Shown: positions 9,562 through 19,396 of the stretch, piece by piece
How positions within the stretch are numbered: the first letter of the stretch is position 1
Layout: each line of letters opens with the position of its first letter
Source of the DNA: Symbiodinium natans
Lineage: Eukaryota; Sar; Dinophyceae; Suessiales; Symbiodiniaceae
NCBI GenBank assembly: GCA_905221605.1
Contig: CAJNDS010001149.1
Span: forward strand, 1 to 31,920
Length of the DNA stretch: 31,920 bases
Direction: 5' to 3'
Notes under the pieces: model-generated
Told to the model about the DNA's origin: nothing
The model's input: only the letters and a program-made list of their open reading frames with translations
Databases searched by the model: none
Position numbers and translations under genes: made by a program

Positions 9562-9640
9562 TCAAGGTTTAGTGTTTAGGGTATAGGGTTTAGGTTTAGG
9601 GTTTGGGGTTTGGGGTTTAGAGTTTAGGGTTTAGGGTTCC
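9562..9640 (+). repeat. Telomeric array, degenerate
   Basis: TTTAGGG, TTTGGGG and TTTAGAG heptamers. Confidence 0.87.
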
Positions 9641-10023
9641 CGTCCCTTGGGAGCTTTCTTGGGGGTTCATGCTGGGAATGTCGGGTTTAGGGTTCAGCAC
9701 TTTGGGTTCAGGGCTAAGGAATTTGAGTTTAGGGTTTAAGACTCAAGGGGGCTTGGGGCCCCCTCATTGGAGCCGAGGGCTTGTGGACTTGAGGGGATGC
9801 CGAGGGTTTGAGTTGCTAGGAGTGTAGGGATGAGGGTTTAGGGTTAGAGCTCTTTGCGGGGGAAAACCCGAAGATACTCCCAGTCACCCTTGACTGCCCA
9901 GAAGTGTTTGGGGATACGTTGCAGGCGCCTCCACGTGGGCGATGGCCGCCGTGAGGGTCTCCAGGTCGGCATCATGCTCGTTGCCTGGGATCTGAGGGTA
10001 GTTACATGGGCCCTTAATATGGT
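9641..10023. other. Unique spacer
   Basis: Scattered single TTTAGGG units at 9684-9740 and 9833-9846; otherwise unique. The 60-codon frame at 9854-10036 has no recognised motif. Confidence 0.5.
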
Positions 10024-10060
10024 CCCTAAGCCCTAAACCCTAAACCCTAAACCCTAAACT
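10024..10060 (-). repeat. Short telomeric block (CCCTAAA)n
   Basis: Five CCCTAAA units immediately to the left of a degenerate palindromic element. Confidence 0.9.
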
Positions 10061-10061
10061 C

Positions 10062-10148
10062 CCTTAAAGGGTTCTGAAGTATGGGGCCCTTGGGTTTTGT
10101 AAGGTCTATAAGGGGCAAGGGAATCCCAAGTTATTGTAGGTTGAGGAC
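10062..10148 (+). repeat. Probable degenerate palindromic element, copy 5
   Basis: The right part (TATAAGGGGCAAGGGAATCC followed by CAAGTT) resembles the right arm and flank of the copy at 24433-24540. The left part (CCCTTAAAGGGTTCTGAAGT) resembles the CCTTAAAAGGGATTATA core. It is diverged and probably rearranged, so confidence is lower than for copies 1 to 4. Confidence 0.4.
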
Positions 10149-10244
10149 TTAGGGTTTAGGGTTTAGGGTTTAGGGTTTAGGGTTTAGGGTTTAGGGTTTA
10201 GGGTTTAGGGTTTAGGGTTTAGGGTTTAGGGTTTAGGGTTTAGG
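10149..10244 (+). repeat. Telomeric array (TTTAGGG)n
   Basis: About 13 perfect heptamers. Confidence 0.95.
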
Positions 10245-10321
10245 GGACTTGGGGTTAAAGGGTCGGGCCTCTTTACAGGGAATCAGTGAACCAGGCACCT
10301 TGCATCCCGTTGAAGCATTCT

Positions 10322-10418
10322 TAAACCCTAAACCCTAAACCCTAAACCCTAAACCCTAAACCCTAAACCCTAAACCCTTTTTTTGCAACTACCCTAAACC
10401 CTAAACCCTAAACCCTAC
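10322..10418 (-). repeat. Telomeric array (CCCTAAA)n, interrupted
   Basis: Eight perfect units (10322-10377), a 14-base interruption, then four more. It faces the G-strand block at 10149-10244 across 77 bases. Confidence 0.94.
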
Positions 10419-11085
10419 CAACTCCCTACTTCCTTGCTGGGAACCACTGAGGCCTGTAGCTGAGTCTCAGGATTTTGTGGAGGATAAGGGGGGGAGCCAA
10501 TGTAATGTTTGAGGGTGGAGCAATGAGGGACTTCCGTATGCAGCTACTATGAATGAGTAGCCTTCCCTCATGGACTCCCTATATTGAAGGCTGCTTGATC
10601 AAAGAGGGAATGTCCAAAGATGGGTTTAGGAGAATCGGCCGTCGAGCTTGCGTTGGAACGGGCCTCCGAGCGCCTGTGCCTGCATGGAGAATGATGGGAT
10701 ATGTGGTGTTCACGATGTAGGGCTTTAAGGGCTTAGCGATTTGGGGTCTAGGCAGGGGACATGTAGGGACTGTGTGACAGGCAAGTGTTCCAGACCACCA
10801 GCTGCTATCCTCCGCCAGGCGGCTGTAGGCAAGTATCGACGACAGGAACGGCGGGAGGTTGTTTTGCACTTCCTCGCGTCGGGATGCGGGCCGTGGATGA
10901 CTTGCTGGCTCTTCTTTGGCTGTGTCCGCCCAGTAACCCCTCATATAAACCCTAAACCCTAATCCCTAAACCCTTAACCCGAAGGAGCCCCAAAACGCAA
11001 AGGGAATAAGGGTACTACTAGGGGAGCCAGTTGGGGGATTTAGGGACCGAGGGGCCCTCCAGAGCTCAAAGGAACCCTCGGGTTG
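10419..11085. other. Unique spacer about 670 bp
   Basis: No gene I can recognise. Overlapping frames 10579-10944 (-, 121 codons) and 10741-10962 (+, 73 codons) are open, but neither shows a domain and the + frame ends in telomeric repeat. A few CCCTAAA units lie at 10948-10975. Confidence 0.55.
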
Positions 11086-11138
11086 TTTAGGGTTTTAGGG
11101 TTTAGGGTTTAGGGTTTAGGGTTTAGGGTTTAGGGTTT
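11086..11138 (+). repeat. Telomeric array (TTTAGGG)n
   Basis: Seven heptamers. Confidence 0.92.
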
Positions 11139-11492
11139 GCTGTAGTATGGCGCACAAGCTGGAAATGTGACGGTTTCAGTAGAGCCGTGAAGGCATCGAG
11201 CAATGCGAAGGGCCCCACCCCACACCGTCTCAGGCGGCAAAACCACCCAAACCTATTCCTTTTAGGGTTTTAGGCCTATCCCAGGAAGGTCCCAGGGGGT
11301 GGGCCGGGCGGCCAGAGCAATGACGTTTATGAGGGACCAGTACTGGTTCCGAGGAGAACGTGCTCCGGTACCGGGTCCATCGTGGGTGCTGCCGCCATCC
11401 GACCTGTGGGAGGCGGGCGAACGACCTGGGTCGGTTTGAGGTGGAGGGGCTTAGGCGCCGCCCCCCAACTTAGGGGAGCGGCCTAGGCCTTG
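11139..11492. other. Unique spacer, GC-rich
   Basis: No recognised gene. A short + strand frame from ATG at about 11321 to TGA at about 11440 (39 codons, Trp/Pro-rich) has codon use that looks less repeat-driven than its surroundings. It matches no family I know and is too short to call. Confidence 0.45.
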
Positions 11493-11560
11493 AGTTTAGG
11501 GTTTAGGGTTTAGGGTTCAGGGTTCAGGGTTTAGGGTTTGGGGTTTAGGGTTTAGGGTTA
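11493..11560 (+). repeat. Telomeric array (TTTAGGG)n
   Basis: Nine heptamers with TTCAGGG and TTTGGGG variants. Confidence 0.92.
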
Positions 11561-11726
11561 GAACCTTCAAAAAAGACCACTAGGGTTCTTTGGGTTGGGC
11601 TCGTCAGGTAGACAGCCCGAGACCCCAGCAGGGCCTTCGGCCCGTAGCGCACGAAATATTGGCAGGCCTCAGAGAATGGGCATCATGGGTTCCCCTACTA
11701 CCCCCACCCCTTATACGAAGGTTCGG

Positions 11727-11957
11727 GGGTTTATGGTTTAGGGTGTAGGGTTTAGGGACCTTTAGGGTTTAGGGTTTAGGGTTTAGGGTTTAGGGTTTGG
11801 GGTTTGGGGTTTAGGGTTTAGGGTTTAGGGTTTAGGGTTTAGGGTTTAGGGTTTAGGGTTTAGGGTTTAGGGTTTAGGGTTTAGGGTTTTGGGTTTAGGG
11901 TTTTTGCTTTAGGGTTTAGGGGTCAGGGTTTAGGGTTAGGGGTTGGGGGTTTAGGGG
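11727..11957 (+). repeat. Long telomeric array (TTTAGGG)n
   Basis: About 30 heptamers. They are near-perfect at 11762-11890, with degenerate flanks carrying TTTATGG, TGTAGGG and TTTTGGG variants. The spacer 11561-11726 is unique. Confidence 0.94.
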
Positions 11958-12414
11958 TGCATGTTCAATAGAGCATGAGATCTTCGGCAGCTACCCCTGA
12001 ATCCCCTGTTGTAACAGCACGGTGACGGGACGCCCGAAATTAGGTTGCACAACCCTAAACCCTAAACCCTGAACCCTAAACATAAAAGAGTGACTTTTTG
12101 AGTTCAAAGCCGTTGATGTAGGGATAGGGTTCAAAGTGGAGGATTGACGAACCTTGGGCCAAATCGACAGGGACAAATAATAAGGTAGGGGGTGTGGGGT
12201 TCAGGGTTTAGGGGTTTAGGAGTTTGATCCTGGAAAGTTCGGGGGGCTTGGACGCCCTAGAGCGTTTTGCCCCCAAACCCAACACCCCGCTAGACCCTAA
12301 ACCCTAAACCCTAAAACCCCTTCAAGGGGAGGAAGACTAAACCGTCGCCGAAGAGCGAAGTACATTGATGTGAGGAGGGCTGCGAGTCGAATGAATCGAA
12401 GCACCTCGGATATT
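11958..12414. other. Unique spacer with two small CCCTAAA blocks
   Basis: CCCTAAA units lie at about 12052-12081 and 12293-12319 with unique sequence between them. The 61-codon minus-strand frame 11991-12176 crosses telomeric units and is not a gene. Confidence 0.55.
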
Positions 12415-12483
12415 TGGGGTTTAGGGTTTAGGGTTTAGGGTTTAGGGTTTAGGGTTTAGGGTTTAGGGTTTAGGGTTTAGGGT
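12415..12483 (+). repeat. Telomeric array (TTTAGGG)n
   Basis: About nine heptamers, all but the first perfect. Confidence 0.94.
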
Positions 12484-13066
12484 GGCTTAGGGCTTCGAAT
12501 GCGTCGAGCAGGCAGAGTTCCAAGCCAGGCTGCGAGACTAAGGCGTCCAGCCGCCTTTTTGAGTTTAGGGTTTAGGGGAACCCCCAAACCCGTAAAAACC
12601 TAAACGCCCTAAAAGCATCCAGCAACCCGTTAATAACCCCTTAACAACTTACAAGCCGTGGAGCCCCTTAAAGACCTGAACAGCCCCGAAGCACCGAAAC
12701 GCCCCAAAGCCCGAGCAAAAAAGGATAAAAACGCAAGAAGACGAATGAATAGACGAATGAAACCTGAAACCCTTCAACAGGCTAAAACCCCGAAAGCCCT
12801 GAAAGCCACTAGAACCGTGGAAGCCCAATTCGAATCATCCCAAAAACCTCCTCTCAAGAACCGAAAAAACCCTTGAAAAGTTTTTGGAAAGCCCTAGAAG
12901 CCCTGGAAAGCCCTGGAAATCCTAAACCCTAGACCCAACACCCTAAACCCTAAACCCTAACAAACACCCTAAAGCGAGCCCTGAGCCGGGTCGCGCAGGC
13001 CAGCATCTGGAACCAACGAGGGGGCCTTGGTGGCGAGCATGGGCACGGGACTTGGACTTTTGGACT
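12484..13066. other. A/C-rich unique spacer
   Basis: A 72-codon + frame (12658-12876) is Lys/Pro/Arg/Ala-rich because the DNA is built from degenerate CCCNNAAA-like words. It has no domain and I do not call it. CCCTAAA-like units lie at about 12918-12972. Confidence 0.5.
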
Positions 13067-13127
13067 TAGGGTTCAGGGGTTTAGGGTTTAGGGTTCAGGG
13101 GTTTAGGGTTTAGGGTTCAGGGGCCCC
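13067..13127 (+). repeat. Telomere-like array with TTCAGGGG units
   Basis: A 22-base compound unit (TTCAGGGG plus two TTTAGGG units) repeats about two and a half times. Confidence 0.85.
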
Positions 13128-13306
13128 TGAACCCTATGACCCCGAAACCGAGCAAGTGGCGTGATCTCCACCACGGGACGCAAGTAACAGAGCTCCTGCA
13201 AGGAAGCCCGAGCATTTTTCCAACGGGGGGACTGTTGAGGTTCGGGGCTTTTGGTTTCCGGGCCTCCCCGAAATCTTTGTGTGAGCCAGTTCTGGGGCCT
13301 GGAGCA

Positions 13307-13368
13307 ACCCTAAACCCTAAACCCTAAACCCTAAACCCAAACCCTAAACCCTAAACCCTAAACCCTAA
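13307..13368 (-). repeat. Telomeric array (CCCTAAA)n
   Basis: About nine heptamers with one CCCAAA deletion. The spacer 13128-13306 is unique. Confidence 0.92.
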
Positions 13369-13511
13369 AAACCCAGAACCCTAAACCAGCCCAGATCTCG
13401 AAGCCGAAAGCCCAGCATCCCCCTCTGTGCACCCTTTGCAACCCGTGAGAAAAGCCTTACACCGCACGTTTGTTGCGCTAGTGTCCGGTACAGCGGCGCA
13501 AGCCCCTCAGA

Positions 13512-13672
13512 GGTTTAGGGTTGAGGGTTGAGGGTTGAGGGTTGAAGGTTTAGGGTTTAGGGTTGAGGGCTGAGGGTTGAGGGTTGAGGGTTTAGGGTTG
13601 AGGGTTGAGGGTTTAGGGTTTAGGGTTGAGGGCTTAGGGTTGAGGGTTGAGGGTTGAGGGTTTAGGGCGTGA
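13512..13672 (+). repeat. Variant telomeric array dominated by TTGAGGG
   Basis: About 22 heptamers, most of them TTGAGGG, mixed with TTTAGGG, TTGAAGG and CTTAGGG. The minus-strand frame here (a repeated Ser-Thr-Leu-Asn-Pro pattern) is translated repeat. Confidence 0.92.
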
Positions 13673-13763
13673 GGGGTTGTTTGCAAGGAGTGCGGGGACT
13701 TTCCAGGTCTACTTGGCTCTCCACGCACCCGAAGGGAACCCTGCTTTTGCAGGTCTTTCGGGT

Positions 13764-13835
13764 TTTAGGGTTTAGGGTTTAGGGTTTAGGGTTTGGGGTT
13801 TAGGGTTTAGGGTTTGGGCTTTGGGGTTTGGGGTT
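13764..13835 (+). repeat. Telomeric array with TTTGGGG units
   Basis: About ten heptamers, the last third TTTGGGG or TTTGGGC. Confidence 0.9.
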
Positions 13836-13939
13836 TGGAGGTAGTGGTAAGAGAGGCGAAGAGTTCAGCAACTTCTTCTGCTGCAACCTGCTGTACTCAC
13901 AACCCGGCTAACCAGCCTGAGAGGCCTCTCAGCATAGAG

Positions 13940-14266
13940 CCCTAAACCCTAAACCCTAAACCCTAAACCCTAAACCTGTTTCAACATTCTTACCGGCTCT
14001 TACCCAGAGAGCCTAAGACCGCCAAATTAAGGAATATGCCTTAAACCCCTAAACCCTAAACCCTAAACCCTAAACCCTTTATCAAGGATCCCTATTACAA
14101 AAACTGGGCTGCACTTAGCAGGGTAGCTATAGATTTAATTCTTTAGCTGCCTTACCAATAAACCCAAAAGACTAAGGATCTGGCGGGATTCTGGGGAGTC
14201 TATGGGCTGACAGGAAGGTTTTGCAAGCATTAACCCTAAACCCTAAACCATAAACCCTAAACCCTA
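13940..14266 (-). repeat. Three short CCCTAAA blocks with hairpin spacer
   Basis: CCCTAAA blocks at about 13940-13976, 14041-14078 and 14231-14266. Between the second and third lies an AT-richer spacer with an imperfect hairpin at about 14122-14151: GGTAGCTATAGA pairs with TCTTTAGCTGCC. No gene. Confidence 0.8.
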
Positions 14267-14321
14267 AGTCCCTTGCCTCACTTTCCTGGTCTCCCGTCAA
14301 ATCCAGCACCTGCGACGCGAA

Positions 14322-14617
14322 GGTTCAGGGTTCAGGGTTCAGGGTTAGGGGGGTTGGGTTTAGGGTTTAGGGTTTAGGGTTTAGGGTTTAGGGTTTAGGG
14401 TTTAGGGTTTAGGGTTTAGGGTTTAGGGTTTAGGGTTTAGGGTTTAGGGTTTAGGGTTTAGGGTTTAGGGTTTAGGGTTTAGGGTTAGTGTTTAGGGTTT
14501 AGGGTTTAGGGTTTAGGGTTTAGGGTTTAGGGTTTAGGGTTTAGGGTTTAGGGTTTAGGGTTTAGGGTTTAGGGTTTAGGGTTTAGGGTTTAGGGTTTAG
14601 GGTTTAGGGTTTAGGGT
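14322..14617 (+). repeat. Longest telomeric array (TTTAGGG)n
   Basis: About 41 heptamers, starting with TTCAGGG variants (14322-14344) and then almost entirely TTTAGGG. A single aberrant unit occurs near 14484 (TTAGTG). Confidence 0.97.
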
Positions 14618-14830
14618 AGAGTTCTCAAGGTAGGAACCCGCAACCCTCAAGTTGGGTAAGGTAGGGCTCAGGAAGCGCGGCTGAGGGGAAGCTTTCGGTA
14701 TGTGTGCCGACTGAGCTCGGGAGGGTTCAGGGCTTTAGGGGGTTTATGGGTCGGTCTTGTTGTTTTCGCCGAAGCCCTGAACCCGAAACCCTTGCGGGCT
14801 TTAATCGCTTAAAGGGTTTTATGCGGTTTT

Positions 14831-14978
14831 GGTTTAGGGTTTAGGGTTTAGGGTTTAGGGTTTAGGGTTTAGGGTTTAGGGTTTAGGGTTTAGGGTTTAG
14901 GGTTTAGGGTTTAGGGTTTAGGGTTTTAGGGTTTAGGGTTTTAGGGTTTAGGGTTTAGGGTTTAGGGTTTTAGGGTTC
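14831..14978 (+). repeat. Telomeric array (TTTAGGG)n
   Basis: About 20 heptamers with three TTTTAGGG octamers at the right end. The spacer 14618-14830 is unique. Confidence 0.95.
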
Positions 14979-15257
14979 AAGAGCTCCTGGTCGAGCAGTT
15001 TCTCGTTTAGGCTCTGTGTTTAGAACATCGAAAAATACCCACCCACCCGAAGTTCCCATAACATTAAGCAATAAAAAGTTTCTTCTTTTTATTAGGATGG
15101 TTCAATAACAAAATGAATGACTTCCACTTAACAAACGAGGAGGTGGAGATACTAAACCACGCGAGGCTTTGAGGTCTTGAAATCCTAAACTGAGGCTCAA
15201 ACCTTGAAAATTTTTTTTAAAAATGAAAAAACCCTGAAAAAAAGAAGGAGAAAAAAA
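14979..15257. other. AT-richer unique segment
   Basis: Composition shifts to A/T-rich at about 15030-15250. It includes the imperfect palindrome AAAAAGTTTCTTCTTTTT near 15073-15090. No gene is recognised. Confidence 0.5.
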
Positions 15258-15690
15258 GCCTGGGGTCCCCCCCCATTTGGGGTGTTTTTGGAAGCAAATT
15301 TTCCCTCATGGGGGGGTCGGAGTTCGAGGCAAGGGGGGGTCTCCGAAGATTGTTTTGCCTTTAAAATCGAAAAATGACCCCCCCCCCCCCCCTGACCAAA
15401 ATCATTGTGAAAAAGGTCGCGGAAAAGTCTTGAAAAACTTGAAAAACACAAAAACCCAGAAAACGAGAGGCAACCCAGAACCCTCGATTTCAGTACTAAA
15501 AATTCGCATTTTCATTGCGGGTCTAGGCCAAGCCTGAGGTCCCTTTTGGGGTGTTTTTTGAGGCAAACTTTCCCTCTCAAGGGGGGGTCGGAGTTTGAGG
15601 CAAGGAGGGTCTCCAAAGACTATTTTGCCTTTAAAATCCAAAAATACGACCCCCCTTGACCGAAATTAAGCTGTGAAAAGGTCGCGGGGG
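15258..15690. repeat. Diverged direct duplication, period about 272 bp
   Basis: The segment from about 15258 (GCCTGGGGTCCCC) to 15425 recurs at about 15531-15690. Shared landmarks in the same order are TTTGGGGTGTTTTT, GGGGGGGTCGGAGTT, GGTCTCC, TTTTGCCTTTAAAATC and AAAGGTCGCGG. The first copy carries a C15 run (15378-15392) where the second has CCCCCC. Frames across it are open on several strands because of the composition, with no domain. Confidence 0.8.
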
Positions 15691-15790
15691 CAGCCCTTCC
15701 TCAGAAAAACCCGGAAAACACCCGAAGAAACATGGAAAAACCTTAAAAAACATTGAAAAACCTTGAAAAACCCTGAAAAACTTGAAAAAA
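15691..15790. repeat. A-rich CTTGAAAAA-type short repeats
   Basis: Units of about 9 to 12 bases (CCTTGAAAAA, CCCTGAAAAA, CATTGAAAAA) are repeated loosely. They merge at the right edge into the CCTTGAAACCCTAAAC units of the following minisatellite. Confidence 0.75.
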
Positions 15791-18700
15791 ACACGGCGTT
15801 GAGGCCTTGAAACCCTAAACACAGGCCTTGAGGCCTTGAAACCCTAAACGCTGGGCCCTGAAACACAGGCCCTGAGGGTCTGAGGCCTTGAAACCCTAAA
15901 CACTGGGCCCTGAAACCCTAAACACAGGCCCTGAGGCCTTGAAGCCCTAAACACAGGCCCTGAGGCCCTGAAACCCTAAACACAGGCCCTGAGGCCTTGA
16001 AACCCTAAACGCTGGGCCCTGAAACCCTAAACACAGGCCCTGAGGCCCTGAAACCCTAAACACAGCCCTGAGGCCTTGAAACCCTAAAAGCTGGGCCCTG
16101 AAACCCTAAACACAGGCCCTGAGGCCCTGAAACCCTAAACACAGTCTTTGAGGCCTTGAAACCCTAAACGCTGGGCCCTGAAACCCTAAACACAGGCCCT
16201 GAGGCCTTGAAACCCTAAACACAGGCTTTGAGGCCTTGAAACCCTAAACGCTGGGCCCTGAAACCCTAAACACAGGCCCTGAGGCCCTGAAACCCTAAAC
16301 ACAGGCCCTGAGGGGCCTTGAAACCCTAAACGCTGGGCCCTGAAACCCTAAACACAGGCCCTGAGGCCCTGAAACCCTAAACACAGCCCTGAGGCCTTGA
16401 AACCCTAAAAGCTGGGCCCTGAAACCCTAAACACAGGCCCTGAGGCCCTGAAACCCTAAACACAGTCTTTGAGGCCTTGAAACCCTAAACGCTGGGCCCT
16501 GAAACCCTAAACACAGGCCCTGAGGCCCTGAAACCCTAAACACAGGCCCTGAAGCCTTGAAACCCGAAACGCTGGGCCCTGGAACCCTAAACACAGGCCC
16601 TGAGGCCCTGAAACCCTAAACACAGGCCCTGAGGCCTTGAAACCCTAAACACTGGGCCCTGAAACCCTAAACACAGGCCCTGAGGCCTGAAACCCTAAAC
16701 ACAGGCCCTGAGGCCCTGAAACCCTAAACACAGGCCCTGAGGCCTTGAAACCCTAAACACAGGCCCTGAGGCCCTGAAACCCTAAACACAGGCCCTGAGG
16801 CATTGAAACCCTTGAAACCCGAAACGCCGGGGCCTGGAACCCTAAACACAGGCCCTGAGGCCCTGAAACCCTAAACACAGTCCCTGAGGCCTTGAAACCC
16901 TAAACGCTGGGCCCTGAAACCCTAAACACAGGCCCTGAGGCCCTGAGACCCTAAACACAGGCCCTGAGGCCCTGAAACCCTAAACACAGGCCCTGAGGCC
17001 TTGAAACCCTAAACACAGGCCCTGAGGCCCTGAAACCCTAAACACAGGCTCTGAGGCCTTGAAACCCTAAACGCTGGGCCCTGAAACCCTAAACACAGGC
17101 CCTGAGGCCTTGAAACCCTAAACACAGGCTTTGAGGCCTTGAAACCCTAAACGCTGGGCCCTGAAACGCTAAACACAGGCCCTGAGGCCNNNNNNNNNNN
17201 NNNNNNNNNNNNNNNNNNNNNNNNNNNNNNNNNNNNNNNNNNNNNNNNNNNNNNNNNNNNNNNNNNNNNNNNNNNNNNNNNNNNNNNNNTGAAACCCTAA
17301 ACGCTGGGCCCTGGAACCCTAAACACAGGCCCTGAGGCCCTGAAACCCTAAACACAGGCTTTGAGGCCTTGAAACCCTAAACGCTGGCCCTGAAACCCTA
17401 AACACAGGCCCTGAGGCCCTGAAACCCTAAACACAGGCCCTGAGGCCTTGAAAACCCTAAACGCTGGGCCCTGAAAGCCTAAACACAGGCCCTGAGGCCC
17501 TGAAACCCTAAACACAGGCCCTGAGGCCTTGAAACCCTAAACGCTGGGCCCTGAAACCCTAAACACAGGCCTTGAGGCCCTGAAACCCTAAACACAGGCC
17601 CTGAAACCTTGAAACCCTAAACGCTGGGCCCTGAAACCCTAAACACAAGCCCTGAGGCCCTGAAACCCTAAACACAGGCCCTGAGGCCTTGAAACCCTAA
17701 ACGCTTCCTGAACCCTAAACACAGCCCTGAGGCCCTGAACCCTAAACACAGGCCCTGAGGCCTTGGAAACCCTAAACGCTGGGCCCTGAAACCCTAAACA
17801 CAGGCCCTGCTGAACCCTAAACACAGCCCTGATGCCTTGAAACCCTAAACGTGGCCCTGACCCCTCAAACACAGCCCTAAACCCGGCCCTGAGGCCTGAA
17901 ACCCTCAACGCTGGCCCTGAACCCTAAACCCAGGCCCGAGGGCCCTGAAACCCTAAACACAGGCCCTGAGGCCTTGAAACCCTAAACGCTGGGCCCTGAA
18001 ACCCTAAACACAGGCCCTGAGGCCCTGAAACCCTAAACACAGGCCCTGATACCTTGAAACCCTAAACGCTGGGCCCTGAAACCCTAAACACAGGCCCTGA
18101 GGCCCTGAAACCCTAAACACAGGCCCTGAGGGCCTTGAAACCCTAAACGCTGGGCCCTGAAACCCTAAACACAGGCCCTGAGGCCCTGAAACCCTAAACA
18201 CATGCCCTGAGGCCTTGAAACCCTAAACGCTGGGCCCTGAAACCCTAAACACAGGCCCTGAGGCCCTGAAACCCTAAACACAGGCCCTGAGGCCTTGAAA
18301 CCCTAAACGCTGGGCCCTGAAACCCTAAACACCTGCTCGGGCCCTGAAACCCTAAAACACAGGCCCTGAGGGCCTTGAAACCCTAAACGCTGGGCCCTAA
18401 ACCCTAAAACAGGCCCTGAGGCCCTTAAACCCTAAACACATGCCCTGAGGCCTTGGACCCTGAAACCCGAAAACCCTAAACACAGGCCCTGAGGCCCTGA
18501 AACCCTAAACACAGGCCCTGAGGCCTTGAAACCCTAAACGCTGGGCCCTGAAACCCTAAACACAAGCCCTGAGGCCCTGAAACCCTAAACACAGGCCCTG
18601 AGGCCTTGAAACCCTAAACGCTGGGCCCTGAAAACCTAAACACAGGCCCTGAGGCCCTGAAACCCTAAACACAGGCCCTGAGGCCTTGAAACCCTAAACG

Positions 18701-18840
18701 CTGGCCCCTGAAACCCTAAACACAGGCCCTGAGGCCCTGAAACCCTAAACACAGGCCCTGAGGCATTGAAACCCTAAACGCTGGGCCCTGAAACCCTAAA
18801 CACAGGCCCTCAGGCCCTGAAACCCTAAACACAGGCCCTG
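15787..18840. repeat. Telomere-derived minisatellite, 80-bp higher-order unit
   Basis: About 3 kb of tandem units. The higher-order unit is three subunits of 29, 30 and 21 bases, each containing the core GAAACCCTAAAC. The first is joined by ACAGGCCCT, the second by GCTGGGCCCT after GAGGCCTT, and the third by ACAGGCCCT. GCTGGGCCCT recurs at 16011, 16090, 16170, 16250 and 16332, a spacing of 79 to 82. Units are regular in most places but eroded by small deletions at about 17700-17940 and 18330-18480. Because 80 is not a multiple of 3, the minus-strand open frames with a repeated FRVSGPQGLCLGFQGP-like pattern are by-products and not genes. Confidence 0.95.
17190..17289. other. Assembly gap of exactly 100 N
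   Basis: One hundred unknown bases inside the minisatellite. A round 100 is the usual placeholder for a gap of unknown size, so the true satellite length is unknown. Confidence 0.98.
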
Positions 18841-18883
18841 AGGGGGGAGGGGGGAGGGGGGAAGGGGGGGAGGGGGGGGAGGG
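18841..18883 (+). repeat. G-rich purine tract between two satellites
   Basis: Runs of four to eight G separated by single A residues (GGGGGGA units of about 7 bases). This can form G-quadruplexes in principle. It sits exactly at the boundary between the telomere-derived minisatellite and the palindromic one. Confidence 0.85.
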
Positions 18884-19372
18884 GCCGAAATCGGCCGAAC
18901 ACTGGGGGGACCAGTGTTCGTGGCTTTTCGGCCAAGCCGAAATCGGCCGAACACTGGGGGGACCAGTGTTCGTGGCTTTTCGGCCAGGCCGAAATCGGCC
19001 GAACACTGGGGGGACCAGTGTTCGTGGCTTTTCGGCCGTGGCCGAAATCGGCCGAACACTGGGGGGACCAGTGTTCGTGGCTTTTCGGCCAGGCCGAAAT
19101 CGCCCGAACACTGGGGGGACCAGTGTTCGTGGCTTTTCGGCCAGGCCGAAATCGGCCGAACACTGGGAGGACCAGTGTTCGTGGCTTTTCGGCCGTGGCC
19201 GAAATCGGCCGAACACTGGCGGGACCAGTGTTCGTGGCTTTTCGGCCAGGCCGAAATCGGCCGAACACTGGGGGGACCAGTGTTCGTGGCTTTTCGGCCG
19301 TGGCCGAAATCGGCCGAACACTGGGGGGACCAGTGTTCGTGGCTTTTCGGCCGTGGCCGAAATCGGCCGAAG
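18884..19372. repeat. Palindromic minisatellite, 52/53-bp unit
   Basis: Just over nine units. AACACTGG begins at 18898, 18950, 19002, 19055, 19107, 19159, 19212, 19264 and 19317, giving periods of 52 or 53. Each unit contains the perfect palindrome GGCCGAAATCGGCC and the hairpin GAACACTGG-GGGGA-CCAGTGTTC. Length alternates by linker (GGCCAGGCC or GGCCGTGGCC). No unit contains a stop codon in any of the six frames, so long frames appear on both strands (up to 220 codons on the minus and 165 on the plus). They overlap, shift between units and lack start context, and are not called. Confidence 0.95.
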
Positions 19373-19396
19373 GTTCAAATATATATAAGAAAGAGA

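Noticed and set aside
10579-10944. 121-codon minus-strand frame in a unique spacer
   Set aside because: There is no recognised domain, and an open frame on the other strand overlaps it. It is compatible with chance in GC-balanced DNA.
17089-18201. FRVSGPQGLCLGFQGP-type repeat proteins on the minus strand
   Set aside because: They come from the 80-base satellite; units shift frame, and one such frame runs through the 100-N gap.
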